The notes: generated by a model not told the origin, from the letters alone. 64,000 nucleotides of DNA from SIG440 sp045646865 (GCA_045646865.1 JAZRLM010000004.1:13223-77222), one strand, 5' to 3'; positions 52,401 to 60,101 are shown, numbered from the stretch's first letter. Made by a program: numbers and translations.

Positions 52401-55158
52401 TTATTACGACATTTACGGCAATAAGATTAAAACTGAGGTTGGAAATGACTATGAAACATACACTTCTGACTATGCAGGAAATATCACCTCTGTAAAATCA
52501 GCAAGGGCAAACAGCGAAGGCTGGACAGAAACACGCCAGACCGCATACGATTTTATGGGTAATGTCGTAACTGAAACTGATGAATACGGAAATGCAGAAA
52601 GAGCGGAGTATGATCAGCTTGGCAGACTTGTTAAAGCATATGATAAAACAGGTTATGCAACCGAGCATAAATACGATCAGCTTGGCAGAGTAATTGAGCA
52701 GAAAACACCGTTTGAAGAAAAGAACGGAACCGTCTATTACTCAACAAAACAGATGTGGTATGACAATAACGGCAATATTGTCAAAGAGCGTGTTTATACA
52801 AACGCTGCAGGTGAATCGTCAAAGTATAACGAAGTAAAATACACCTATGATAATCGTAATCGCCTTGTGATGACTGAATCCAATGATGGAACGAACTCAA
52901 ATTATGTTCAAAATTACTATGATGCAAAAGGCAATTTGCTCCGAGTATATACAGGACTTCACGCACCGCTTACAATTACTGGACTTGATAATGTAACAGC
53001 CAATGGAGATACTGAATATGCAGTTGCAAAATATAGTTATGACAGCTTGGGTAGATTACTAACGACCACTGATGCACTTGGTAATGTTGAAAGCAATACA
53101 TACGATACTGCAAACGGTTTGTTGCTTTCAACAACCGACAGAAATGGTAACACATTCAATTTTGCTTACGATGGTTCTGGTAAAATTAAATCAAAATCAT
53201 TGTCAAATGGAATGAATGCTGAAACAACTGTATACGGATTGACTGGACAACCATTGTCAAAACAGAACGACACGGCAACAATCAGTTATGTTTACAATGA
53301 TAAAGGATTGATTGCATCCGAAACTAATTCAGAATCAGGAGTTGTGAAAACTTTCACCTACGACTCGGCAGGAAATGTATTGACAATGACCGTTACAAGA
53401 AACGGCGCAGTTGATATGAACCAGAGTTATGTATATGATAAGCTCAATCGTTTGACGAGTGTGAGTGAAAATGGAACAGTAATTGCAAATTATAGTTATG
53501 ACAATAAAAACAATCGCACACAGACTATTGTTCCCGGTGGCGAAACAACAAATTATAACTACAATATTGCAAATATGCTCACAGGACAGATTACGGGCGG
53601 TAAGTTAAGCGAAACATATTCGTATTATCTTAACGGAAATCAGAAAACAAAGATATCAAACGGCCAGACTACGAATTATATTTATGACTCAATGAACCGA
53701 CTTGTAAGAGAAAACGATACGGAATATACTTTTGATGATTTTGGTAACAGACTTACTATGTCTGACGGAGAAATCACAACAACATATTCTTATGACCTGA
53801 ATAATCGCTTGATGGAAAGTGTCGAAGAAAATGGAGATGTAACAACAAGCACTAAATTCTTCTATGATAATAATGGCAATCAGATAACAAAGGCTACAAT
53901 GGTTAATCAACCATATAGCGAAGGTATGTCAGGCGATTATACAATTTCAAATGTTTCTGATAACTTCGTTGCATTATATGAGTATAACTGCTATAATCAG
54001 CTTATAGGTGTTGATACAAATGGCATTGTTTCGAGTTATACATATTCGCCGGATGGTTTAAGACACTCAAAAACCGTTGGCGGAAACTCAACAACATTTG
54101 TATATGATAATGCTAATGTGATTGAAGAAATAACAGCAGACGGCACAAATAAGTATTACATAGGCATTGAAATCATCAAGAATAACAACGACATTTATTA
54201 TCTCTACAATGGACAAGGCGATGTGTCAATTCTTATTGATGGTTCCGGCATAACGATAGCTAATTACGAGTTTGATGCATACGGCAATCAATCACAGGAA
54301 AATGAAGTATACAATCCATTTGGTTATCGTGGGGAATATACAGACTCAGAAAGTGGATTGATATATCTTCGTGCAAGAATGTATGACACATCAACAGGTC
54401 GCTTTATCAATGAAGACCCCATAAGAGATGGTCTTAATTGGTATATTTATTGTGGTAATAATCCAGTTATGTTTATTGACCCTAGCGGCGAATCGTTTAC
54501 AGTTCTACTTGTGGCAGGATTAGTTGGTGCTGTAGTAAGTGCTGGAATAGATTTAGGAGCCCAAGCAATACAGAAAGGCGGTTTTGATAATATTGATTGG
54601 AAAACAGTTGTAATTTCAGGAATCGAAGGTGCTGGTTCTGGAATGCTAGCAGCTACAGGTTATGGGGTGGCGACTCAAGTGTTAGGGAATGCAGCTATAT
54701 CTTCATTGGGTTCTATAGTTAATGATTATGCTCATAGTGAAACGCCAAATTGGCAAGAAGCTGGGAAAAGAGGCATTTTTGGATTAATTGCAGGCTCAGT
54801 TGGGGGAAAAGGGGCAGCATATGGATTGAACGGTTCTAAAATTGTATCCATAAATAAATACGGAGTAGTATTAGAACGTGTGTTTAGTAAAGAATATATT
54901 AATACAGTTGTTGGAAGACAAGTTATAAGAAATATTGGCAAAGATGTTGTAACTAGCGTTTTTTTGGACGCAGCCGAAAGAATTACTGATGTCCCTGCTC
55001 TACAAAGATTTCTTGGTGTTGAAGATGATGGTATAATAGGTTCCAATACAACAGATGCAATTAAATCATTGCAAAATATTTTAGGAGTAGAAGCGGACGG
55101 TATATATGGTCCCGAAACGGAATCTGCCTTAATAAAAGTTTTGGAGGAAAACAATTAA
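49495..55158 (+). CDS. Exported RHS/YD-repeat protein with variable C-terminal tail, 1,887 residues
   Basis: A signal peptide (1-25) precedes an RHS N-terminal region (YVNPATGNATVRV, LPGKNGFDLEVSRVYNS). Many YD repeats fill roughly residues 600-1,620 (forms such as YEYDDLNRVVK and YDQLGRLVKAYD). The RHS core ends with YRGEYTDSESGLIYLRARMY, GRFINEDPI and DPSGE near residue 1,665. The last 220 residues form a different tail: a glycine-rich hydrophobic segment, then a region ending in two copies of a peptidoglycan-binding-like pattern (LGVEDDGIIG and LGVEADGIYGPETESAL). RHS proteins encapsulate and deliver C-terminal toxins, or act in surface adhesion; here the tail's activity is unknown. GAGGTGAAC precedes the ATG. 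Confidence 0.93.
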   Translation: MKKTLYPIILSVLFTVALSVNVFAMTAAERDLYNHQYYPQSVNNGGINQAPQESKHDFYVNPATGNATVRVTDFVLPGKNGFDLEVSRVYNSFSSNLYEPYVEEISNYTETPFYIVVCKKDYEKVNISNTLVDSGYGVSICVNANYYDYNTDNKKYSNMSKFEFEEDSYTEEDVFASYSEALALANSLNNKNPDINASYPVSNVGSYWANYKNCFVRTVYIDVYTPDYETGLLPDTSNERYGGIGAGWEFDFPYIEKRYGDDWFEYLHFGDKGVWEIDTSSDGGTNGLLGYTLNDIILDIDRSVTHDGYDSEYCVTEKDGTKSYFADDGRLLLQKDRYGNEIKYYCDWEYYWDTEGKRRKYPYLTGITDSVGRTVTFSYGNDYTSSGITYKKITLTVTDPTNSSNSLEYVYRLKQLNNKSLDGDLEEYVLDRVYRPDGESSYYSYWNLEAPVNFFDRNGTFENEYSDYKNSNTGNSYITSDDVTEISGVSNYYALLSTAHEPDGRECRFYYSRFLKNCTPTGSMLFFKAYYMCDDVRFDENDMQYEVNEHNYQYFINNDYEYDGYPGYKRTERIPSSFRIVSKDIVGDKSGSADKLVTNTYTYRYTGIEDTQTILLDNSVSSSVDFKTTVNYTYNEDTSLVTNSLTKNYDSASSTEYMQYNEAYTYDSSHYGDLLSITPNSDSDRTISYEYNSIYHYPTKRTYKRNASTTVVEEYTPTSDNLSVQYEKVYENGSLKKTIEYTYDSFGNVVQKKDYLNNTDYVRTDYSYTDTQYNGQFTGSNLMSETVYGVLDNDSSSKNVSVSYQYDWRGNPISVTDANGNTTQYEYDDLNRVVKSIAPDGSVETVLYDYGDTEITKTDALGTDFIYYYDGSGNLLEECVDTWRNQIKEYWYDGYNNLIKEITRSSGSNESTTTYTYDTLQRPLTKEVYDNAGTLVYKETYSYDVTADYRKETVTVVGGEYNPSVVTSVYYDIYGNKIKTEVGNDYETYTSDYAGNITSVKSARANSEGWTETRQTAYDFMGNVVTETDEYGNAERAEYDQLGRLVKAYDKTGYATEHKYDQLGRVIEQKTPFEEKNGTVYYSTKQMWYDNNGNIVKERVYTNAAGESSKYNEVKYTYDNRNRLVMTESNDGTNSNYVQNYYDAKGNLLRVYTGLHAPLTITGLDNVTANGDTEYAVAKYSYDSLGRLLTTTDALGNVESNTYDTANGLLLSTTDRNGNTFNFAYDGSGKIKSKSLSNGMNAETTVYGLTGQPLSKQNDTATISYVYNDKGLIASETNSESGVVKTFTYDSAGNVLTMTVTRNGAVDMNQSYVYDKLNRLTSVSENGTVIANYSYDNKNNRTQTIVPGGETTNYNYNIANMLTGQITGGKLSETYSYYLNGNQKTKISNGQTTNYIYDSMNRLVRENDTEYTFDDFGNRLTMSDGEITTTYSYDLNNRLMESVEENGDVTTSTKFFYDNNGNQITKATMVNQPYSEGMSGDYTISNVSDNFVALYEYNCYNQLIGVDTNGIVSSYTYSPDGLRHSKTVGGNSTTFVYDNANVIEEITADGTNKYYIGIEIIKNNNDIYYLYNGQGDVSILIDGSGITIANYEFDAYGNQSQENEVYNPFGYRGEYTDSESGLIYLRARMYDTSTGRFINEDPIRDGLNWYIYCGNNPVMFIDPSGESFTVLLVAGLVGAVVSAGIDLGAQAIQKGGFDNIDWKTVVISGIEGAGSGMLAATGYGVATQVLGNAAISSLGSIVNDYAHSETPNWQEAGKRGIFGLIAGSVGGKGAAYGLNGSKIVSINKYGVVLERVFSKEYINTVVGRQVIRNIGKDVVTSVFLDAAERITDVPALQRFLGVEDDGIIGSNTTDAIKSLQNILGVEADGIYGPETESALIKVLEENN

Positions 55159-55580
55159 TGTTTAAAATGTTTTTATTTCTATATATTTTTGGAGCGTTTC
55201 TATTACATAATACAAATTGTTGTAATATAACAGTTAAATTAAATAAATATCAAAAAATATTTTTGATGGTTGGCTTAGATAAACTAAGAGTATTTAGATG
55301 TGGGGAACATCGTTTTTATGATGAAAAACAGGACCGATATAGTTTGTTAATAGTATTGTGGCAAATATTTTGGATATTGTTTTTGATATTGATTCCGTTG
55401 TGCCTTAGACTATTTAATATATTTATGGTGAATACCGGTATTGAATATGTCTGCAGACTATATATTACCTGTGTTCAAAAAATCAAAAATATCTTTTATG
55501 TAGAAGCAATTATGATAGCAGCAGATATAATGATAAAATTGATAAACAATGGTATCAAAAACTGGAGACAGGATAAGTAG
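55158..55580 (+). CDS. Small membrane protein coupled to the RHS gene, possible immunity protein
   Basis: A 140-residue protein with two or three hydrophobic segments (MFLFLYIFGAFLL; LLIVLWQIFWILFLILIPL; IMIAADIMIKL) and basic loops. Its ATG overlaps the stop codon of the RHS-repeat gene (TAATG), which implies translational coupling. Small genes at this place after polymorphic-toxin genes often encode immunity proteins, and this is the only basis for that suggestion. No family is recognised, and the composition is more AT-rich than neighbouring genes. Confidence 0.6.
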   Translation: MFKMFLFLYIFGAFLLHNTNCCNITVKLNKYQKIFLMVGLDKLRVFRCGEHRFYDEKQDRYSLLIVLWQIFWILFLILIPLCLRLFNIFMVNTGIEYVCRLYITCVQKIKNIFYVEAIMIAADIMIKLINNGIKNWRQDK

Positions 55581-55582
55581 AA

Positions 55583-55606
55583 CATGGGGGGACGGTTCTC
55601 TTGTGT
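55583..55606 (+). repeat. REP-like remnant
   Basis: GGGGGGACGGTTCTCTTGTG resembles the GGGACGGTTC end motif of palindromic elements linked to REP-type tyrosine transposases. Only one half is present, with no partner nearby. Confidence 0.35.
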
Positions 55607-55688
55607 TGCTTGCTGGAATATTAAATGGCAGATTTTACTTAATAGAATGAAGCTGTTATAAAAAAGAATTTAGATAGGAGGTATTCTT

Positions 55689-56207
55689 TTGAAAAAAATT
55701 ATTTCATTATTATTACTTGTTTGTAGTTTGTTTTCGTCCACTGCTTTTGCTGCTGAATTAGAATATACTGCATTGTATGTTGGCAGTAACAAAGCATATG
55801 TAAATGATGTTGAAAAGCAGATTGACGAAGATAATCCTGCTGTAGAGGTTTTTGTGGAAAATGACCGTTCCTATGTGCCGGTGAGGTTTATCAGTGAAAG
55901 TTATCAAGGTACAGTTGAGTGGGTGCAGGAAACTCAAACAGTAAACATCACATTCGCCGACAGAATAATATCACTTACTATAGGAAAACCGGAAATCATC
56001 ATTAACGGAGAAACAAAAGTTCTTGATGTAGCTCCTATTATCCGCAATGAGAGGACATTCCTTCCTCTTCGTGCTTGTACCGAAGCAATTGGAAAAGAAG
56101 TGTTCTACAGCAAAGGGTTAATACTAATAAGTGATATTCCTGATATTCTACACGAAACTTGGGATGCAGACATTGTTGATATGCTGATTGAAAACTATTT
56201 TAGTTAA
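55689..56207 (+). CDS. Exported copper-amine-oxidase N-terminal (stalk) domain protein
   Basis: A 172-residue exported protein: signal peptide KKIISLLLLVCSLFSSTAFA, then a domain like the copper amine oxidase N-terminal stalk domain with the repeated pattern VEVFVENDRSYVPVRFISE and later TFLPLRACTEAIG. Such domains are common in surface proteins of Firmicutes and probably bind the cell wall or other proteins; no oxidase part is present. It starts at TTG 55689 behind AGGAGGTATTC. A terminator follows. Confidence 0.8.
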   Translation: MKKIISLLLLVCSLFSSTAFAAELEYTALYVGSNKAYVNDVEKQIDEDNPAVEVFVENDRSYVPVRFISESYQGTVEWVQETQTVNITFADRIISLTIGKPEIIINGETKVLDVAPIIRNERTFLPLRACTEAIGKEVFYSKGLILISDIPDILHETWDADIVDMLIENYFS

Positions 56208-56218
56208 TTACAAAATGA

Positions 56219-56249
56219 GGGCTTGTGTTTAACGCACAGGCCCTTTTTA
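56219..56249 (+). terminator. Terminator of the cargo operon
   Basis: GGGCTTGTG pairs with CGCACAGGCCC (one bulge) around TTTAA, followed by TTTTT. Confidence 0.75.
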
Positions 56250-56316
56250 CATGTCACAAAATTGGCAGAAAATTGGCACAGTTTTTCCGATGACACGCGA
56301 ATAGGAATGTGTTATT

Positions 56317-56484
56317 ATGGTAGGAGAAAACACAAATATTTTCTCTTATGACGATTTTGCTCAAATTTCCGAGTACGCAATAGCTTCTATGCATTGGGCA
56401 GCAGGCAGTAGCTTGATGAAAGGAAAAACAAAACTTTTCTTATGCAAAATTCTTGACTTTCAAGGTATTCTATATAAAAGTTAG
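56317..56484 (+). pseudogene. S-layer homology (SLH) domain remnant
   Basis: An open frame of 55 codons contains DFAQISEYAIASMHWAAGSS followed by LMKGKT, closely resembling part of an SLH domain (pattern D-x-x-x-I-S-x-Y-A and W-A-x-x-x-G-x-x-x-G). The sequence then ends in an unrelated tail, so only a fragment survives. There is no promoter or ribosome site in front. It suggests that a larger surface protein gene once lay at this end of the element. Confidence 0.55.
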
Positions 56485-56518
56485 GATTTGAAAAAATTTC
56501 ACATTGAAAATGCTTATG

Positions 56519-56607
56519 AAAAAGAAATGCCGAAAAATTAAAGCATGCAGCTTTAACTCTTCGGCAATATATAAATTTCTCGGCATTACTTATAATTCGG
56601 CATTATT
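56519..56607. repeat. Right terminal inverted repeat of the mobile element
   Basis: Inverted partner of 41613-41701 (two mismatches in 89 bp). Unlike the left end, 24 extra bases (56608-56631) lie between this repeat and the TTTAAA junction, including the palindrome GAAAGCCGATTTCGGCTTTC. Confidence 0.93.
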
Positions 56608-56631
56608 AAGAGAAAGCCGATTTCGGCTTTC

Positions 56632-56637
56632 TTTAAA
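56632..56637. repeat. Right copy of the 6-bp target repeat TTTAAA
   Basis: Partner of 41609-41614; the host frame resumes here. Confidence 0.8.
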
Positions 56638-57874
56638 GAGCTTTTATGCATCGGTTGAATGTGTTGAACGCGGTCTTGACCCGATGACAACCAATCTTAT
56701 TGTTGCCGACCCTGAAAGGTCTGATAAAACAATCTGTCTTGCCGTAACTCCTGCAATGAAGGCACTTGGTGTTAAAAACAGATGCCGTGTTTTTGAGATT
56801 CCCAAGAATATTAAATATATTGTTGCAGAGCCAAGGATGCAGAAATATATTGACTATGCGGCAGAGATTTACTCAATTTACCTCAGCTTTGTTTCCAAAG
56901 ATGATATACATGTCTATTCCATTGACGAAGTATTTGTTGATGTTACAGATTATCTTAATATGTACCGTATGACGGCAAAAGAACTTGGGATTGCTATGAT
57001 GGATGCGGTTTACAAAAAGCTTGGCATAAGAGCAACTTGCGGTATAGGAACAAATCTTTATCTTGCAAAGGTGGCGCTTGATATAACGGCAAAGCACGCA
57101 AAAGATTTTGTAGGTTTTCTTGATGAAGATTTATACCGTAAAACTCTGTGGAATCACAGACCTATAACGGATTTCTGGCGGATAGGAAAAGGAACAGCAC
57201 GGCAACTGGAGGCTATGGGAATATACGATGTGGAAGGCGTTACCCGTGTATCAGAAGAATTTCTTTATGAAAAATTCGGCATAGATGCAGAACTACTGAT
57301 AGACCACGCCTGGGGCAGAGAATCAACCACAATGGCGGATATCAAGAATTACAAACCCAAAACAAATTGTCTTACAAGCGGTCAGGTTCTGATGTGCGAT
57401 TACGGCTTTGAGGACGGCAAGCTTATAGTAAAGGAAATGATGGACTCGCTATGTCTTGATATGGTTGAAAAAGGACTGGTCACAAAGTCGGTAACACTTC
57501 ATATCGGATATTCCAATTCTCTTAAAATTCAGCCTGCACACGGCAGTATTTCGCCCAATATGCCCACCAATGCGGATAGCATTCTTGTGCCGTTGACTGT
57601 TGAATTGTATAATCGGATTATTGACCCGCGTTTTGCCATAAGAAGGGTAAATATTTCCTGCAACAATGTGACCGAGGCAGAGAAGGAGTATAAACAGTTA
57701 AGCCTGTTTGACGATACACAAAAAATTGAGAAGAACAATCGTATACAAAAAGCACTTATTAAAATAAAGAAACAGTTTGGGAAAAATGCAGTTTTTAAAG
57801 GAATGGATTTAGAAGAAAACGCAACAACCCTTGAACGAAACAAGCAGATAGGAGGGCACAAAAGTGGCGAATAA
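56632..57874 (+). pseudogene. 3' part of the split host Y-family DNA polymerase gene
   Basis: From TTTAAAGAGC onward the frame encodes KSFYASVECVERG, ICLAVTPAMKALG, IDEVFVD, CGIGTNLYLAKVAL, the helix-hairpin-helix FWRIGKGTARQLE, and the clamp motif QLSLF near the end. The first 11 codons, including the catalytic aspartate in CIDLK, are cut off at 41614. An open frame continues backwards through the right inverted repeat to ATG 56510/56516 (or TTG 56504), but the resulting chimera lacks that aspartate and a clear ribosome site, so it should be inactive. The last 11 nt overlap the host YolD-like gene. Confidence 0.9.
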
Positions 57875-58208
57875 ACCAAGAATGAAAATGTCGGCCGCCG
57901 ACCGTGCAAAACAGTTTATGCCATTTTCGGCATTAAAGGGTTTAGATGAGGCATTGCGCGAAAAGGAAAGGATGGTTGTAGAAAAAGCAGAGCTGTCAGA
58001 AGAAAGTGCCGAGGATATTGACAATGCTCTTAACCTTGTTGAAAAAGGAATGTATGTAAATGTTGTGTATTATTCAGACGGAGAGTATGTTTCGGCAGAG
58101 GGAATTGTGACAGCTTTTGATAAGATTTTCAGAAAAATGACAGTCATTAAAACTGAAATTGAATTTGATAACATTTATAAGATTAATGTCAAAAATAATG
58201 CAAATTAA
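57864..58208 (+). CDS. YolD-like protein, host copy
   Basis: A 114-residue YolD-like protein with the core RAKQFMPFSALKGLDEALRE, shorter than the element-borne homologue. It starts at GTG 57864 behind GGAGGGCAC and overlaps the polymerase stop. Since the polymerase ahead is disrupted, it may be an orphan or be expressed from a promoter inside the element's right end. Confidence 0.88.
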   Translation: MANKPRMKMSAADRAKQFMPFSALKGLDEALREKERMVVEKAELSEESAEDIDNALNLVEKGMYVNVVYYSDGEYVSAEGIVTAFDKIFRKMTVIKTEIEFDNIYKINVKNNAN

Positions 58209-58280
58209 TGTTGATTTTTGTGGTAATAAGGATTATAATAGGTGTGTTTTAATGTCAACAGGAAGGAACTGAATTACATA

Positions 58281-59651
58281 GTGAAAACAACTAAACTCGT
58301 AAAAGATTTTACAACAGGCAGTATTGCAAAACAACTTTTCAGCCTTATGATACCTTTTATGCTTTCAAATGCTCTGCAGGTGGTTTATTCAACCATTGAT
58401 ATGATTATTGTGGGACATTATGTGGGCACAGCAGGGCTTTCAGCGGTTTCACAATCAAGCCAGATTATGAATTTTGCAACGATGGTATGTCTTGGTTTTT
58501 CAAACGGAGGGCAGGTCCTTATTTCTCAGGCAATCGGTGCAGGAAAGAAAAAAGAAAACAACAGCATAATCGGCACATTATTTACGGTTATTCTTGCAAT
58601 GGGTCTGCTGTTTTCTGTTATCATTATCTTTTCAAAAGATTTAATAATCAACGTGATGAACATACCGACAGAGTCAGTTGATATGTCAAATGATTATCTG
58701 ATAATCTGCGGACTTGGGATGATATTTACCGCAGGATATAACCTTGTATCAGCAATACTGCGTGGAATGGGCGACTCAAAAAGACCGCTGTTGTTTATTG
58801 CTATCGCGTCGGTTGTAAACCTTGCTCTTGATATACTTTTCACAGGTATATGGGGATGGGGCGTTGCAGGTGCTGCGTGGGCTACAATAATCGGTCAGGC
58901 GGTGTCGTTTATCTTTTCCATTTATTATCTTTATAAAAATAAAGAAGAGTTTGGATTTGATTTTAAATTGACAAGCTTTAAACCCGTTATCAGATATGTA
59001 AAAATGATATTGGGTCTTGGAACGCCTATGGCAATTCAATCTGGATTTATAAACATTTCGATGCTGTATGTGAATGCGATGATAAACTCTCTGGGTGTTG
59101 TTGAATCTGCTACATTCGGTATTGGTGTAAGAATAGACGATATTATGAATAAAATCTCAATGGGTATTCAGTATGCGGCGCTTCCGATGATAAGCCAGAA
59201 TATTGCCGCAAAGAAGCTTGACCGTGCAAAATCTGTTGTACATTCGGCGTGGATTTTTTCTACGATATTTACCGTGATTTTTCTGTCACTGTATCTGTGT
59301 TTCGGTAAAGAACTGTTTATGATGTTCTCTGATGATGCGGCTGTGCAAGAACTTTCCTCAACGTTTATCCGCGGAATTGTATGGTTGTTTATACCCTTTG
59401 CTATTATGCGTGGAACAGGTGCCTTTATTCAGGGAATAGGTAATGTTAAGTTCGGAATGGTACTTTCTATTCTTGACGGAGTTGCTTTAAGAATTGGTCT
59501 TAGCTGGCTATTTGGTATATACTTTAAATTTGGTTTTTACGGTTTTGTTCTTGGTTATGCATTAGCACCATTTGGTTATGCAATTCCGTCGCTGGTATAT
59601 TTTTTAAGCGGAATATGGAAGAGACGTAAGGTTCTTGCGGATGACATATAA
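58281..59651 (+). CDS. MATE family efflux transporter
   Basis: A 456-residue protein with twelve hydrophobic segments of the multidrug and toxic compound extrusion family. Typical stretches are LFSLMIPFMLSNALQVVYSTIDMIIVG (first helix and loop: PFMLSNALQ, DMIIVGHYVG), SQAIGAGKKKE and, midway, RGMGDSKRPL. It probably exports drugs or metabolites using ion gradients. The start at GTG 58281 is chosen because AGGAAGG lies upstream; an in-frame GTG at 58242 gives an atypical N-terminus. Confidence 0.92.
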   Translation: MKTTKLVKDFTTGSIAKQLFSLMIPFMLSNALQVVYSTIDMIIVGHYVGTAGLSAVSQSSQIMNFATMVCLGFSNGGQVLISQAIGAGKKKENNSIIGTLFTVILAMGLLFSVIIIFSKDLIINVMNIPTESVDMSNDYLIICGLGMIFTAGYNLVSAILRGMGDSKRPLLFIAIASVVNLALDILFTGIWGWGVAGAAWATIIGQAVSFIFSIYYLYKNKEEFGFDFKLTSFKPVIRYVKMILGLGTPMAIQSGFINISMLYVNAMINSLGVVESATFGIGVRIDDIMNKISMGIQYAALPMISQNIAAKKLDRAKSVVHSAWIFSTIFTVIFLSLYLCFGKELFMMFSDDAAVQELSSTFIRGIVWLFIPFAIMRGTGAFIQGIGNVKFGMVLSILDGVALRIGLSWLFGIYFKFGFYGFVLGYALAPFGYAIPSLVYFLSGIWKRRKVLADDI

Positions 59652-59656
59652 ATGAT

Positions 59657-59697
59657 AAACTGTTGGGTTGTGCAAAAGTTCAATTCAACAGTTTTTT
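59657..59697 (+). terminator. Terminator after the MATE gene
   Basis: AAACTGTTGGGTTG pairs with CAATTCAACAGTTT, followed by TTT. Confidence 0.8.
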
Positions 59698-59756
59698 AAT
59701 TTGTAACCAAAACGATTCCGCAGAATATACTGAAAACAAAAGGAATGGTGGTTGAG

Positions 59757-59930
59757 ATGTTCAAAAAGAGAAAATGCTGTTGCCGCAATAATTTTAAAGG
59801 TGTGGGACTGTTCCTTATAGCGGTAGGGGCAGGGTTGTTTCTTGCATATGTGATACCAAGGTATTTGTTGATAACCCTGCTTGGGTTAGCCTTGATTGGA
59901 ACAGGGACTTGTATTGTTGTAAAAAAATAA
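59757..59930 (+). CDS. Small Cys-rich membrane protein next to spoVM
   Basis: A 57-residue protein: basic N-terminus with a CCC triplet (MFKKRKCCCRNNFKG), then two hydrophobic segments (GLFLIAVGAGLFLAYVI and LLITLLGLALIGTGTC), ending in VVKK. I do not recognise it. The open frame begins four codons earlier at ATG 59745, which directly abuts AAAAGGA, so ATG 59757 is more likely. It lies 15 nt before spoVM and may be co-expressed during sporulation; that is inference. Confidence 0.6.
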   Translation: MFKKRKCCCRNNFKGVGLFLIAVGAGLFLAYVIPRYLLITLLGLALIGTGTCIVVKK

Positions 59931-59945
59931 AAAGGAGTTGATTAA

Positions 59946-60029
59946 ATGAAAATCGTGGTAGTAAAGGCACCAAAACTTTTGAGAGGAATCCTTAAAAATA
60001 TTTTTAAGATTAAAATTGAAACAGATTAA
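59946..60029 (+). CDS. spoVM: Stage V sporulation protein M
   Basis: An open frame of 27 codons, MKIVVVKAPKLLRGILKNIF ending in KIKIETD, has AAAGGAG at good distance. It matches SpoVM, the small amphipathic helix that senses the curved forespore surface and anchors SpoIVA to begin coat assembly: same length (26 residues in Bacillus), same MK start, the proline at position 9 and the basic LPKxLxG-like centre. The adjacent rpmB on the opposite strand repeats the spoVM-rpmB neighbourhood of Bacillus. Confidence 0.87.
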   Translation: MKIVVVKAPKLLRGILKNIFKIKIETD

Positions 60030-60049
60030 AATACATAAGTATAAAGCAA

Positions 60050-60083
60050 AAAAGCCATAGGTGCATATGCACTTACGGCTTTT
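60050..60083. terminator. Bidirectional terminator between spoVM and rpmB
   Basis: AAAAGCCATAGGTGCA pairs with TGCACTTACGGCTTTT (two mismatches), with A-run and T-run flanks. Confidence 0.8.
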
Positions 60084-60101
60084 ATCTTTTGTAATCAAGT
60101 A

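Larger units (their letters stand above)
41615..56631. mobile_element. 15.0-kb cargo-bearing Recombinase-In-Trio (RIT)-like element
   Basis: The boundaries are set exactly by the split host polymerase gene and the repeated TTTAAA. The element has long complex inverted repeats at both ends, and beside the left end three adjacent, overlapping tyrosine recombinase genes of 421, 319 and 346 residues, matching the gene order and sizes of RIT elements. Cargo: a Y-family polymerase plus YolD-like protein, a leader with attenuator-like terminator, two secreted proteins, a giant RHS-repeat protein, a small membrane protein, a stalk-domain protein and an S-layer-domain remnant. Most RIT elements are only the trio and repeats, so this load is unusual. 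It could still be called Tn554-like; the three recombinases and their inverted repeats favour RIT. Confidence 0.87.
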
